64,000 nucleotides of DNA, from NCBI GenBank assembly GCA_026002875.1, contig BPGE01000001.1:3286001-3350000 (forward strand), given 5' to 3'. A program made the translations under genes and the position numbers. Positions 1 through 8,388 of the stretch are shown piece after piece. The notes below the pieces were generated by a model. That model did no database searches and was not told the DNA's origin. It saw nothing but the letters and a program-made list of their open reading frames with translations. Positions within the stretch are counted from its first letter, which is position 1. Each line of letters opens with the position of its first letter. The DNA is from Bryobacteraceae bacterium. GTDB lineage: Bacteria > Acidobacteriota > Terriglobia > Bryobacterales > Bryobacteraceae.

Positions 1-54
1 ATCAGCAACCTGGTCCAGGAAGTCGACAAGCAACTGGCCGCGCGCAACGCCTGA
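1..54 (+). CDS. C-terminal end of an unidentified protein (partial), possibly HscB
   Basis: Only the last 17 codons are present (ISNLVQEVDKQLAARNA, then TGA). The gene enters from the left edge of the window. The short helical tail cannot be assigned by itself. Because the next two genes are hscA and iscX, a co-chaperone HscB or another isc-operon protein is the natural guess, but this rests on context alone. Confidence 0.45.
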   Translation: MSNLVQEVDKQLAARNA

Positions 55-75
55 CGGCGCGATCCACCCACTCCC

Positions 76-1929
76 ATGAGCACGTTTCAGATTGATTTCT
101 CCTCGGTGCAGAAGCGCCGGATCATCGGCATCGATCTCGGCACGACGAACTCGCTGGCCGCCTTCATGGATCTCACGGGACCGGAGATCATCCCCGGTCC
201 GGACGGGAGCCGCATGGTGCCGAGCATCGTGAGCCTGGCCGCGGACGGCTCGTTCGTCGTGGGCGAAGCCGCGCGGCGCCTGCTGATCGATGCGCCCGAG
301 CGCACGGTGTATTCGGTGAAGCGGCTGATGGGCCGCGGCCGCGAAGACGTGGCCGAGGAGGTGAAGCTGTTCCCCTTCCGCATCGCGGAGGGCAGCGAGC
401 AGGTGATCCGGCTGGCGCTGGGCGACCGCACGTTCACGCCGCCGGAGATCTCGGCTCAGATCCTCAAGGAACTGAAGCGGCGCGCAGAGCAATACCTGGG
501 CGAGGAGATCACGCAGGCTGTCATCACCGTGCCCGCGTATTTCAACGACGCGCAGAGGCAGGCCACGCGCGACGCGGGCCGCATCGCCGGCCTCGAGGTG
601 CTGCGGCTGGTGAACGAGCCGACGGCGGCTTCGCTGGCCTACGGCCTTGACAAGCGCAAGGAAGGCATCGTCGCCGTCTACGACCTGGGAGGCGGGACGT
701 TCGACATCTCGATCCTGCGCCTGCACGAGGGCATCTTCGAAGTTCTGGCCACCAACGGCGACACGCACCTGGGCGGAGACGACATCGACAACCGCCTGCT
801 GGCGATTGCGCTCGAAGACATCGCCAGCGAATGGGGCGAAGACCTTTCGCACAACGGCGAAGCGGTGCAGACGATCCGCCAGGCGGTGATCCGCGCCAAG
901 GAAGAGCTCTCCTTCCAGCCCGCCACGGTGATCGACATCGAATACCACGGCCGCCGCTACCAGCGCGAGCTGAAGCGCGAGCTGTTCGAGAACCTGATCC
1001 GCGACATCGTGGACCGCACGCTGGGTCCGTGCCGGCAGGCGATGCGCGACGCCGGGCTGGAGCCGGAGCAGATCGACGAGGTCGTGCTGGTGGGCGGCTC
1101 GACGCGCATCCCGATGGTGCGCCGCGCCGTGGAGGCGCTGTTCAAGGCGAAGCCGCACACGGAGCTCAACCCTGACGAAGTGGTGGCGCTCGGCGCGGCG
1201 GTGCAGGCGGCGATTCTCTCGGGCGACGTGCAGGACAAGCTGCTGCTCGACGTGACGCCTCTTTCGCTCGGCATCGAGACGATGGGCGGCGTGGTGAGCA
1301 AGCTGATCCACCGCAACTCGACGATTCCGGCTTCAGCGACGGAAGTGTTCACGACGAGCGTGGACGGGCAGCGGAACGTGCTGATCCACGTCGTGCAGGG
1401 CGAGCGCGAGCTGGTGAAGGACTGCCGGTCGCTGGCGCGATTCGACCTGAAGGACATCGAGCCGATGCCCGCCGGCATGGCGCGCATCGAGGTGCGGTTC
1501 CTGATCGACGCCAACGGCATCCTGAACGTGACGGCGCGCGATCTGCGCAGCGGCAAGGAGCAGAGCATCGAGGTGAAGCCGAGCTACGGGCTGACTGAAG
1601 AGCAGGTCGAGGCGATGATCCGCGAGTCGTACGAGAAAGCGGAAGAGGACCTGCGCGAGCGGCAGGTGCGCGAGGCGCGCGTGGAAGCCGACAACATTCT
1701 GGCGGCGGTGGAGAAGGCGCGGATGAGCGACGCCTGGCTCGAGCTGACCGACGAGGAGCGCGCCGCCGTGGACGCCGCGATCAACGAGCTTCAGGTGGTC
1801 TATCACTCGAACGACCATCACCTGATCCGCGACCGCATCGAGAAGCTGGACGCGGCCACGCGCCGGCTGGCCGAGAATCTCATGAATACGGCCGTGCGGC
1901 AGGCGCTGAAGGGCACCAAGATCGAATAG
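76..1929 (+). CDS. hscA: Hsp70-type chaperone HscA for Fe-S cluster assembly
   Basis: 617 residues, close to the usual HscA length (~616) and shorter than typical DnaK. The N-terminal ATPase domain has the phosphate-1 motif [10 protein letters not shown] (about residues 17-26), the phosphate-2 motif [11 protein letters not shown] (about 206-216) and the adenosine motif [12 protein letters not shown] (about 336-347). The linker [13 protein letters not shown] leads into the substrate-binding domain and a helical lid. In the family, HscA with HscB promotes cluster transfer from the scaffold IscU in the cytosol. The assignment to HscA rather than DnaK comes from close similarity around the phosphate-2 motif and from the iscX gene 11 bp downstream. 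The ATG at 76 has no obvious Shine-Dalgarno sequence. Confidence 0.9.
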   Translation: MSTFQIDFSSVQKRRIIGIDLGTTNSLAAFMDLTGPEIIPGPDGSRMVPSIVSLAADGSFVVGEAARRLLIDAPERTVYSVKRLMGRGREDVAEEVKLFPFRIAEGSEQVIRLALGDRTFTPPEISAQILKELKRRAEQYLGEEITQAVITVPAYFNDAQRQATRDAGRIAGLEVLRLVNEPTAASLAYGLDKRKEGIVAVYDLGGGTFDISILRLHEGIFEVLATNGDTHLGGDDIDNRLLAIALEDIASEWGEDLSHNGEAVQTIRQAVIRAKEELSFQPATVIDIEYHGRRYQRELKRELFENLIRDIVDRTLGPCRQAMRDAGLEPEQIDEVVLVGGSTRIPMVRRAVEALFKAKPHTELNPDEVVALGAAVQAAILSGDVQDKLLLDVTPLSLGIETMGGVVSKLIHRNSTIPASATEVFTTSVDGQRNVLIHVVQGERELVKDCRSLARFDLKDIEPMPAGMARIEVRFLIDANGILNVTARDLRSGKEQSIEVKPSYGLTEEQVEAMIRESYEKAEEDLRERQVREARVEADNILAAVEKARMSDAWLELTDEERAAVDAAINELQVVYHSNDHHLIRDRIEKLDAATRRLAENLMNTAVRQALKGTKIE

Positions 1930-1940
1930 GAGACGCCGCC

Positions 1941-2147
1941 ATGACGTGGAACGACTTTGAAGACATCGGCATCGCGCTGTACGAGGCGCATCCGGACATC
2001 GACCCGCTCACGGTGCGCTTCACCGACCTGCACCGCATGGTGACCGAGCTGGAGGACTTCGAAGACGACCCGATGGCGTCGAACGAGGCCAAGCTCGAAG
2101 CGATCCAGATGGCCTGGTACGAAGAGTGGAAGGACAACCAGGAGTGA
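1941..2147 (+). CDS. iscX: Fe-S assembly protein IscX
   Basis: 68 residues, the normal IscX size. It has the family hallmarks: W/F-x-D near the N-terminus, IALYEAHPDIDPLTVRFTDL, LEDFEDDPMASNE and a C-terminal W-x-E acidic end. IscX is a small acidic cytosolic protein that binds IscS and modulates iron-dependent cluster assembly. It is preceded by AGGAG about 8 nt before the ATG and lies 11 bp after hscA, so the two are almost certainly co-transcribed. Its stop is one base from the convergent gene on the other strand. Confidence 0.9.
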   Translation: MTWNDFEDIGIALYEAHPDIDPLTVRFTDLHRMVTELEDFEDDPMASNEAKLEAIQMAWYEEWKDNQE

Positions 2148-2148
2148 A

Positions 2149-3873
2149 TCAGCGGCGCGCCGCCATGCGCGCCGGGACCGCCTGAGCAAGCTTTGAAGCG
2201 AGCCGCGCAGCATCGGCCGATGCGGCATCGAGGACTTCCGCATCGTGCCAGCCCCAGCGGCGGCGGACTTCTTCCACAAGCTTCGGCCGCACCACCCAAA
2301 CCATCGGCGCCGGCAGGGCGCTGACCGCATCGAGCGCCGGACCCCAGCCTTCGCCGCGCAGTTCCATCGGACCGACTTCATCGACGAAAACAACATCCGC
2401 GGCAGAGAGGCGGCCATCGGAGAGAGCCCTGAGGCCGGCGGCGATTGTTTCATTCCGGAAGCGGTAGCAGCGGCCTGAATCGGGCGGCTCGCTGAAATCC
2501 CGCTCGGCCAGAGGAAGCCGCTCGCCGGCGCCGAGGATCAGCAGGTCGAAGCGCGTGCGGCGGCCGTCTTCGAAGTAGCCGGGCGAAAGGATGCCGGCGA
2601 CGCGCAGGCCTTCCGCCTCGAGCAGGCGGGCCGCTGTTTCGAGCAGCGTGGTTTTGCCTGCGCCCTTCGCGCCTGTGAGCAGGATGCGAAGCGGGCGCGG
2701 GCGCTCGCGCTCGAACTGCTGCTGCCAGAGATCGGCGCGGTCGAGCAGTTCCGAGACGGCGCGGCGCGGGTGGCGCCAGAGGGCGGGCAGATCGCGCAGG
2801 GAGGCGATGAAGTCGGGCAGCGCCTGGAAGGCGGCTTCAAGCGCCTGCCGTGCAGGAGCGAGGCGGCCGCGGCTGAGCCGCTGGATCCACGGGGCCCGCT
2901 TCAGTTCCATGCCGACAGCGGAAAACATCACGACGACGAACACGGCGCGCACGATCATCCCGGCGCCGGCCTGCAGGCCATCGACCCAGCTGCTGCCGCT
3001 GCCAAGCGCGCCGAGCACGAGTCCCGAGAGGAGCAGGACGGCAGTGAGTTCAATCCACAACCGCGGCTTCGCAAGCCGGCGCATGCCGCGGCGGTAACGC
3101 CAGGCGACGAGAGCCACCGCGGCCAGCAGGGGTGCACCTCCGGCGAGGAGACCGGCGCGGCTGATCCACCAGAGGCCGAGCACCAGCGACGCAGCGAGAA
3201 CAGGCAGGGCGGCGGGATGGCCCGGCTCGGCCTCAATCGGGAGAGCGGCGGCAGCCGCAGCGGACCGGCTGAGTTCAGCCGCGCCGTTTTCGCGCCGCTG
3301 GCGGCCGAGCCACCAGCCTGCCGCGCCCGCGGCTGCGCCCAGCGCGGCCTGCACGGCCAGCAGGCCGAGCACGACTTCTCTGGGGCCGAGCGACTGCCAG
3401 CCCGTGGCGCGGGCGGCGAAGCGAACGACTCCCTCGTAGAGCGCGACGACGTTCAGCCCGTAGGTGATCAGCAGCGAGAGGATCTTCTGCGCCAGAGTCC
3501 AGGAGACGGCCAGCGCGCCGCCGATGAGGCAGCCCGGGAGGCCGCGGCCCAAGGCGCGCACGGCGAAGAACAGGATGACGCCTTCGGTGAAGATGCCGAC
3601 CATGGGCCCGAGGATGATGGCGCTGGGCGAGATGGACTTCATCAGCGCGGCGATCAGCGCGGCGCGCCAGACCAGGCCCGGCGCGGGCCATCGCTGAAGG
3701 GCCGTGGTCATCAGCAGCACGCCGGTGGCGGCCAGCATCGTGCCGGCGAAGGGGATGCGGAGATTGTGCAGCAGGCTGCCGGCGGTGATTTCCAGAGCGG
3801 CCCACAGGCTGCCAAGCGCGGCCGCGCGCGACCACAGGCGCGCCTGCTCAGAGGCGGAAGCGGAGTTTGACAT
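2149..3873 (-). CDS. Membrane protein fused to a THEP1-type nucleoside-triphosphatase (candidate ECF-like transporter)
   Basis: 574 residues in three parts. Residues 15-190 are about six hydrophobic segments resembling an ECF S-component or similar vitamin/metal permease. Residues 220-320 hold three or four more segments, followed by a basic, helical cytosolic stretch (about 321-390) reminiscent of an EcfT coupling region. Residues 395-574 are a P-loop NTPase of the THEP1 (DUF265) type, with Walker A GAKGAGKTT (401-409) and Walker B VVFVDEVGPMEL (494-505). The Walker motifs are plain; the S- and T-like readings are inference from hydropathy. It overlaps the end of the upstream TonB-dependent receptor gene by 26 bp, so the two form an operon and probably act in the same uptake route. 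No separate EcfA ATPase genes are nearby. Confidence 0.75.
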   Translation of the reverse strand: MSNSASASEQARLWSRAAALGSLWAALEITAGSLLHNLRIPFAGTMLAATGVLLMTTALQRWPAPGLVWRAALIAALMKSISPSAIILGPMVGIFTEGVILFFAVRALGRGLPGCLIGGALAVSWTLAQKILSLLITYGLNVVALYEGVVRFAARATGWQSLGPREVVLGLLAVQAALGAAAGAAGWWLGRQRRENGAAELSRSAAAAAALPIEAEPGHPAALPVLAASLVLGLWWISRAGLLAGGAPLLAAVALVAWRYRRGMRRLAKPRLWIELTAVLLLSGLVLGALGSGSSWVDGLQAGAGMIVRAVFVVVMFSAVGMELKRAPWIQRLSRGRLAPARQALEAAFQALPDFIASLRDLPALWRHPRRAVSELLDRADLWQQQFERERPRPLRILLTGAKGAGKTTLLETAARLLEAEGLRVAGILSPGYFEDGRRTRFDLLILGAGERLPLAERDFSEPPDSGRCYRFRNETIAAGLRALSDGRLSAADVVFVDEVGPMELRGEGWGPALDAVSALPAPMVWVVRPKLVEEVRRRWGWHDAEVLDAASADAARLASKLAQAVPARMAARR

Positions 3874-6088
3874 ACAGCATGCGCCCCGCTTCAGGATAGC
3901 CTTCGGAAACGAAGTAGAAGCGGTCTCCGGCGTTGTTGACGCCGGCCGTGAGATCGGCCTTCGGATGCAGGCGGATCAGCGCGCCGAAGCCGGGAACGGC
4001 AAAGCCGGGGACGCGGCCCGTGCGGCCGGCGTCGTTCTGGAAGACGCGCCCGGTCTCCGACTGCAGGCTGGCCTGGAGGCTGAGCCGCGGCCAGGGCGTG
4101 TAGCTCATGCGCGCCGTGCCGCTGTGGCGCGGCACGTCGACGAGAATCACGTTGCCGCCGGAGAGGAACTTGCGGTCGATGTAGGTGTAATTGGCGTCCC
4201 AGGCCAGCCCGCGGGCGGCCGTGCCGCGCAGGGAGACCTCGCCGCCGCGGTGGCGGGCGCCGCCGAGATTGCGCAACTGCCAGAGGTTCGGCTGGAGGAA
4301 GAAGCGCTGCGCGAGGCCGCCGATTTCGCTCCAGAACAGGGAGACGTCGGCGAGCACGGAGCGACCGAACAGGCGCGACGCGCCGGTCTCCCAGTGCGCC
4401 ACGGATTCGGCGCCGAGATCGGGATTCGGGACCGCAAGGCCGAGCCGGTAAGAGTAGCGGTCCTTCATGGTGGGCAGGCGCGTCTTGCGCGCCAAAGTGA
4501 AGCGGACTCTGGTGGAGGCGCCGAGGGTATGGAACAGGCCGGCCTGGCCATTGATTGCAGTCAGCGAATTGAGCGGGAAGGGCGAGATCTGGTTGTTCTG
4601 GAAGTCCATCGCATTGAGGGCGCTCAGGCGGTCCGCGCTGAAGCCAAGCACGGCCGAGGTGCGCTCGGCCAGCAGCACGGTGTCCTGCAATCCGACGGAC
4701 ATGGAGCGGTCGCGGAAGCTGCGCCACGGCTGGCCGAGGTTGCGCTCGCGGTGCGTGTCGTCCTTGTAGAAGAGCGAGCCGTGGAGCGTGTGGCGGCGCC
4801 CGGCGCGCGTAGAATACTGCGCGATGCCGCCCCACGAATCATCGTCGAAGTAGCTGTCGAAGGAGCTGGAACGGGTCTGCGTCAAGTAGCGCGCGTCGTC
4901 GAAGGAGCGCAGCAGGTTGTCGAATTTGTCGAAGAAGAGGCGCGCCGTCCAGGTATCGGACGAGCGGGCGCGGCCACGCGCGGAGAAGTAAAAGCTCTCC
5001 TTGTCCCACATGGGCCAGCGCCAGTAGCGGACGCGGACGGCCGGGTCCGTGCCCGCATACGGAGGCTGTTCCTTGTCGCCCCAGTGGCGGTAGTAGGAGA
5101 AAACGTATTGCGAACTGGAATCAGGCGTCCAGGCGGCGCGCAGGCGCAGATCGATGTCTTCGAAACGGGCGTTGAGACGGTCGCCGGGGGGCTGGGCGGG
5201 CGCGGGGCGGAACGAGCCGGGCAGGGGGAACGTCTCGGCGGAGAGGCGGGAGAAGCCGCCGTGGAGCCAGCCTTTTTCCCAGCGGCTGCCGAGGTTGAGC
5301 CAGGAATCGAGCTGACCGCCGGAGGCGAAGCCGTGGCCGCCATCGGCGCCGAAGCGCGATTCGGGCTCTTTGGAGACGATGTTGATTGCGCCGCCGAAGG
5401 CGTTGGGACCGTACAGGGGCGACGTGAAGCCCTTGGCCACCTGGATCTCCTGCACGCCGCTGGTGACGAAGCGGTCCAGATCCACATAGCCGTCGTAAGG
5501 GATGTAGACCGGGATGCCGTCGATGTAGAGCGGCGTCTGGCGGACGTCGAAGCCACGGACGAAGACAGCGCGCTCGTTGCGGGCGCCGATGCGCTGGATG
5601 GTGACGCCGGGCAGGCTTTCGAGCGCAGAGGAGAGCGTGGGCTGGTTCCAGTCCCGCCAGGAGGGTTCGTCCTGCACCATGGCGACGGGGACCTGAAGAC
5701 CGGGGGCTGTGACATCGATGCCCATCCGGCCGAGGCGGAATGCGCCGTCCGGGCGCTGCCGCTCCTGCTGTTCGATTTCCTGGCGCAGGCGCGCTGCGTA
5801 TTGACGGAGGCTGGCGGCGTCGGCGGGGTCGGGCACGGAGCCGGTTTCCAGCGCGCGGGAGAGAGAGATTTCGCGATGGAGGAAGCGCAACTCGGCGGCC
5901 ACGGCCTCGAGTTCGCGGCCGCTGACAGGACCTTCCGGACCAAGCCGCTGCTGGATCGACTGGAGGGCAGTGAGCCACTGCACGGGGGAAGGAGCGGTCT
6001 GGGCAGAGGCAGGAGAGGCGAGACTGGCGAGGCAGAAGAAGAGCGGAGCGAGCTTGTCTCGTTTCCTAGACATTGACTTGTTTAGCAT
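3848..6088 (-). CDS. TonB-dependent outer-membrane receptor
   Basis: About 746 residues. There is a signal peptide (LAPLFFCLASLASPASAQ), a helical insert of about 100 residues, then a plug domain (about 130-240) with LSSALESLPGVTIQRIGARNE and IYIDGIPVYIP-type strands, and a 22-strand-barrel-type region ending in aromatic YVKLRFRL. No carboxypeptidase-regulatory domain is present, unlike the large receptor at 30.9-34.5 kb. The substrate is not evident. Its stop overlaps the start of the membrane-NTPase fusion gene, suggesting outer- and inner-membrane steps of one transport system. The ATG at 6088 or the ATG five codons later (6073) could be used; neither has a good Shine-Dalgarno sequence. 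Confidence 0.88.
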   Translation of the reverse strand: MLNKSMSRKRDKLAPLFFCLASLASPASAQTAPSPVQWLTALQSIQQRLGPEGPVSGRELEAVAAELRFLHREISLSRALETGSVPDPADAASLRQYAARLRQEIEQQERQRPDGAFRLGRMGIDVTAPGLQVPVAMVQDEPSWRDWNQPTLSSALESLPGVTIQRIGARNERAVFVRGFDVRQTPLYIDGIPVYIPYDGYVDLDRFVTSGVQEIQVAKGFTSPLYGPNAFGGAINIVSKEPESRFGADGGHGFASGGQLDSWLNLGSRWEKGWLHGGFSRLSAETFPLPGSFRPAPAQPPGDRLNARFEDIDLRLRAAWTPDSSSQYVFSYYRHWGDKEQPPYAGTDPAVRVRYWRWPMWDKESFYFSARGRARSSDTWTARLFFDKFDNLLRSFDDARYLTQTRSSSFDSYFDDDSWGGIAQYSTRAGRRHTLHGSLFYKDDTHRERNLGQPWRSFRDRSMSVGLQDTVLLAERTSAVLGFSADRLSALNAMDFQNNQISPFPLNSLTAINGQAGLFHTLGASTRVRFTLARKTRLPTMKDRYSYRLGLAVPNPDLGAESVAHWETGASRLFGRSVLADVSLFWSEIGGLAQRFFLQPNLWQLRNLGGARHRGGEVSLRGTAARGLAWDANYTYIDRKFLSGGNVILVDVPRHSGTARMSYTPWPRLSLQASLQSETGRVFQNDAGRTGRVPGFAVPGFGALIRLHPKADLTAGVNNAGDRFYFVSEGYPEAGRMLYVKLRFRL

Positions 6089-6162
6089 ATCATCGGAGAG
6101 GAGCAGTCCTGGTTCGGTTCGCCGGGCGGCGCCGGCGAGGCGAGGCGAGGGAAAGGAGGGCC

Positions 6163-7278
6163 ATGGAAGAGATCCGCGTCCGGCTGGCGGAGGTTCGCGC
6201 TGCGCGCGGCATCAGCGCGGCGGAACTGGCGCGGCGGGCCGGGGTGAGCCGGCAGACGGTGTACGCGATCGAGAGCGGCTCGTTCATCCCGAACACAGCG
6301 GTGGCGCTGCGGATGGCCAGCGCGCTGGACGTCCCGGTGGAGCGGTTGTTTTCCCTCGGCGGAGAGGATGAAGCGCCAGCGCCGCGGCTGCGCCGGGCGG
6401 TGATGATCGCGGGCCAGCCCCGGCTGGGAGCGCCAGTGCGGATGGCGCGGTGCGCTTCCGGGTGGGTGTGCGCGCCGTGCCGGGTGCAGGGCTATTTTCT
6501 GGCGCAGAGCGACGGGCGGATTGCGAGGCTGCTGGGCGGGGCGCGGGTGGAAGTGGAGATGGCGTGCCCGGAGAGCGGCGAGAAGACCGTGGCGGTGGCG
6601 GGCTGCGATCCGGCGCTGGGACTGCTGGCTTCAGCAGCACAGACGGCGGGCGGGACGCAGGTGCTGCTGGCGCCGGTGTCGAGCCGCAAGGCGATGGAGC
6701 TGCTGAAGCGGGGAAAGGTGCGGGTGGCGGGCGTGCATCTGAAAGACCCGGCCACGGGGGAGTGGAACCTGCCGCAATTGCGGCGCGCGCTGCCGGGCGA
6801 GGATCTGGCGGTGGCGACTTTCGCCCGGTGGGAAGAGGGGCTGGTGGTGGCGCGGGGCAATCCGCTGCGGCTGCGGCGGGTGGAAGATCTGGCGCGGCCC
6901 GGGGTGCGGTTCATCAACCGCGAGGAGGGAACCGGGAGCCGGGCATTGCTGGAACGGGAACTGCGCCGCGCAGGGCTGCGGGGCGATCAGATCCATGGAT
7001 ATGAACGGATCGCCGAAGGGCATCTGCCGGCGGCGGCGGCGGTGGCTCGCGGGGAGGCCGATTGCTGCGTGGCGGTATCGTCGGCGGCGCGGGCGTTCGG
7101 GCTGGATCTTGTTCCGCTGGACGAGGAGCGGTTCGACCTGGCGGCGCGGCGCGAGGATCTGCATCTGCCCGCGGTGCGCGCGCTGTTCGACGTGCTGACG
7201 ACGGCCGTGTTCCGGCAATGGCTGGAAGCGGCGGCGGGATATGACGTCTCGGCGACGGGGAAGACGCAAACCCCGTGA
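6163..7278 (+). CDS. HTH transcriptional regulator with periplasmic-binding-protein-like (molybdate-type) domain
   Basis: 371 residues from the ATG at 6163, chosen because AAAGGAGG lies five bases upstream; an in-frame extension to 6073 lacks this. Residues 5-58 are an XRE-type helix-turn-helix (ELARRAGVSRQTVYAIESGSF). The rest resembles the PBP_like substrate-binding domain found in some MoeA relatives and molybdate/tungstate regulators (VAGCDPALGLLA, RFINREEGTGSRALLE, GEADCCVAV). Such proteins are expected to sense an oxyanion or cofactor in the cytosol. The gene is divergent from the TonB receptor/NTPase-fusion operon with 74 bp between starts, so control of that operon is likely but inferred. 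Confidence 0.8.
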   Translation: MEEIRVRLAEVRAARGISAAELARRAGVSRQTVYAIESGSFIPNTAVALRMASALDVPVERLFSLGGEDEAPAPRLRRAVMIAGQPRLGAPVRMARCASGWVCAPCRVQGYFLAQSDGRIARLLGGARVEVEMACPESGEKTVAVAGCDPALGLLASAAQTAGGTQVLLAPVSSRKAMELLKRGKVRVAGVHLKDPATGEWNLPQLRRALPGEDLAVATFARWEEGLVVARGNPLRLRRVEDLARPGVRFINREEGTGSRALLERELRRAGLRGDQIHGYERIAEGHLPAAAAVARGEADCCVAVSSAARAFGLDLVPLDEERFDLAARREDLHLPAVRALFDVLTTAVFRQWLEAAAGYDVSATGKTQTP

Positions 7279-7385
7279 GAAATCAGGCGTTCTGACCGCT
7301 TGTTCCGGGCCGTTTCTTCGTTTACCCTGATGAGGGCATCCGCAGGGCTGCCGGCCGGATGCCCGCACTGGAGGATTGACCTGCG

Positions 7386-8351
7386 ATGAGCAAGAGGTGG
7401 ATTGGGGCGCTGGTGGTGGCCGCATGCATGGCGGCGTGGGGCCAGGCGCCGCAGAAGCGGCGCGTGGCGGTGCTCAACTTCGACTACGGCACGGTGCGCA
7501 GCGGGGTGGCTGCGATTTTCGGCACGGACGTGGACGTCGGCACAGGCATCAGCGACATGCTGGTGGAAGAGCTGATCAAGGGCGGCGCGTATTCGGTGAT
7601 CGAGCGCAAGGCTCTGGACAGGCTGCTGGCCGAGCAGAATTTCTCGAACAGCGACCGGGCGGATCCGGCGTCGGCTGCGCGGATCGGACGGCTGCTGGGC
7701 GTGGACGCGATCATCGTCGGCTCGATCACGCAGTTCGGCCGGGACGACCGGCAGGTGGGACTGGGCGGCTTCGGGCGCAGCATGAGCAAGTACGGCCTGG
7801 GCGGGACGAGCGTGCGGAGCGCGAAGGCGGTGGTGGCGGTGACGGCGCGGCTGGTGGATGTGGAAACGGGCGAGATTCTCGCCGTGGCGACGGGCGACGG
7901 CGAATCGAAGCGCAGCGGCACGTCGCTGCTGGGGGCGGGCGGCAGCGGCGGCTCGGCCGGGGGCGGCGTGATGGACATGCGGAGCACGAATTTCGCCAAC
8001 ACGATTCTGGGCGAGGCGACGCGGCACGCCGTGGACGAGCTGGCGAAGTCGCTGACGGCGAATGCAACGCGCATCCAGCCCAAGGTGCGGCCTGTGGAAG
8101 GACTGGTGGCCGATGTCAGCGGCAACACGCTGGTGATCAACGTGGGGACGCGGGCGGGCGTGCGGCCGGGGATGACGCTGACGGTGAAGAGAGCGGGGCG
8201 GGAGATCAAGGATCCGGCGACGGGGCGCGTGATCCGCAGAGTGGAGGACACGCTGGGCACGCTGACGATCACGGAAGCGGACGAGGAATCGGCGGTGGGT
8301 ACATTCACCGGCGCGACGCCGCCGAAGGTCGGCGACACGGTGAAGAACTGA
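7386..8351 (+). CDS. CsgG-family outer-membrane/periplasmic protein
   Basis: 321 residues. An N-terminal signal peptide (about 1-21) precedes a CsgG/TolB-N-like domain: RVAVLNFDYG, then GTGISDMLVEELIKGGAYSVIERK and RIGRLLGVDAIIVGSITQFG. A Gly/Ser-rich stretch around 180-200 divides the domain. The C-terminal 90 residues form a beta-rich module (VSGNTLVINVGTRAGVRPGMTLTVKR). CsgG makes the curli secretion pore in E. coli, but many acidobacterial CsgG-domain proteins have no curli genes nearby, and none are seen here. GGAGG lies upstream of the ATG. The kinase gene follows after 37 bp, probably in the same transcript. Confidence 0.82.
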   Translation: MSKRWIGALVVAACMAAWGQAPQKRRVAVLNFDYGTVRSGVAAIFGTDVDVGTGISDMLVEELIKGGAYSVIERKALDRLLAEQNFSNSDRADPASAARIGRLLGVDAIIVGSITQFGRDDRQVGLGGFGRSMSKYGLGGTSVRSAKAVVAVTARLVDVETGEILAVATGDGESKRSGTSLLGAGGSGGSAGGGVMDMRSTNFANTILGEATRHAVDELAKSLTANATRIQPKVRPVEGLVADVSGNTLVINVGTRAGVRPGMTLTVKRAGREIKDPATGRVIRRVEDTLGTLTITEADEESAVGTFTGATPPKVGDTVKN

Positions 8352-8388
8352 GCGCCCCCTGGGCGGCTCGGGCGAAGGAGGAGGAGCG

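Noticed and set aside
76-1929. DnaK instead of HscA
   Set aside because: Length, the phosphate-2 region and the adjacent iscX favour HscA; no grpE or dnaJ is nearby.
3704-6076. 790-codon plus-strand frame opposite the TonB receptor gene
   Set aside because: It is an antisense shadow of a GC-rich gene. Its composition is Ala/Arg/Gly/Glu-rich with no domain, while the minus strand gives a clear receptor.
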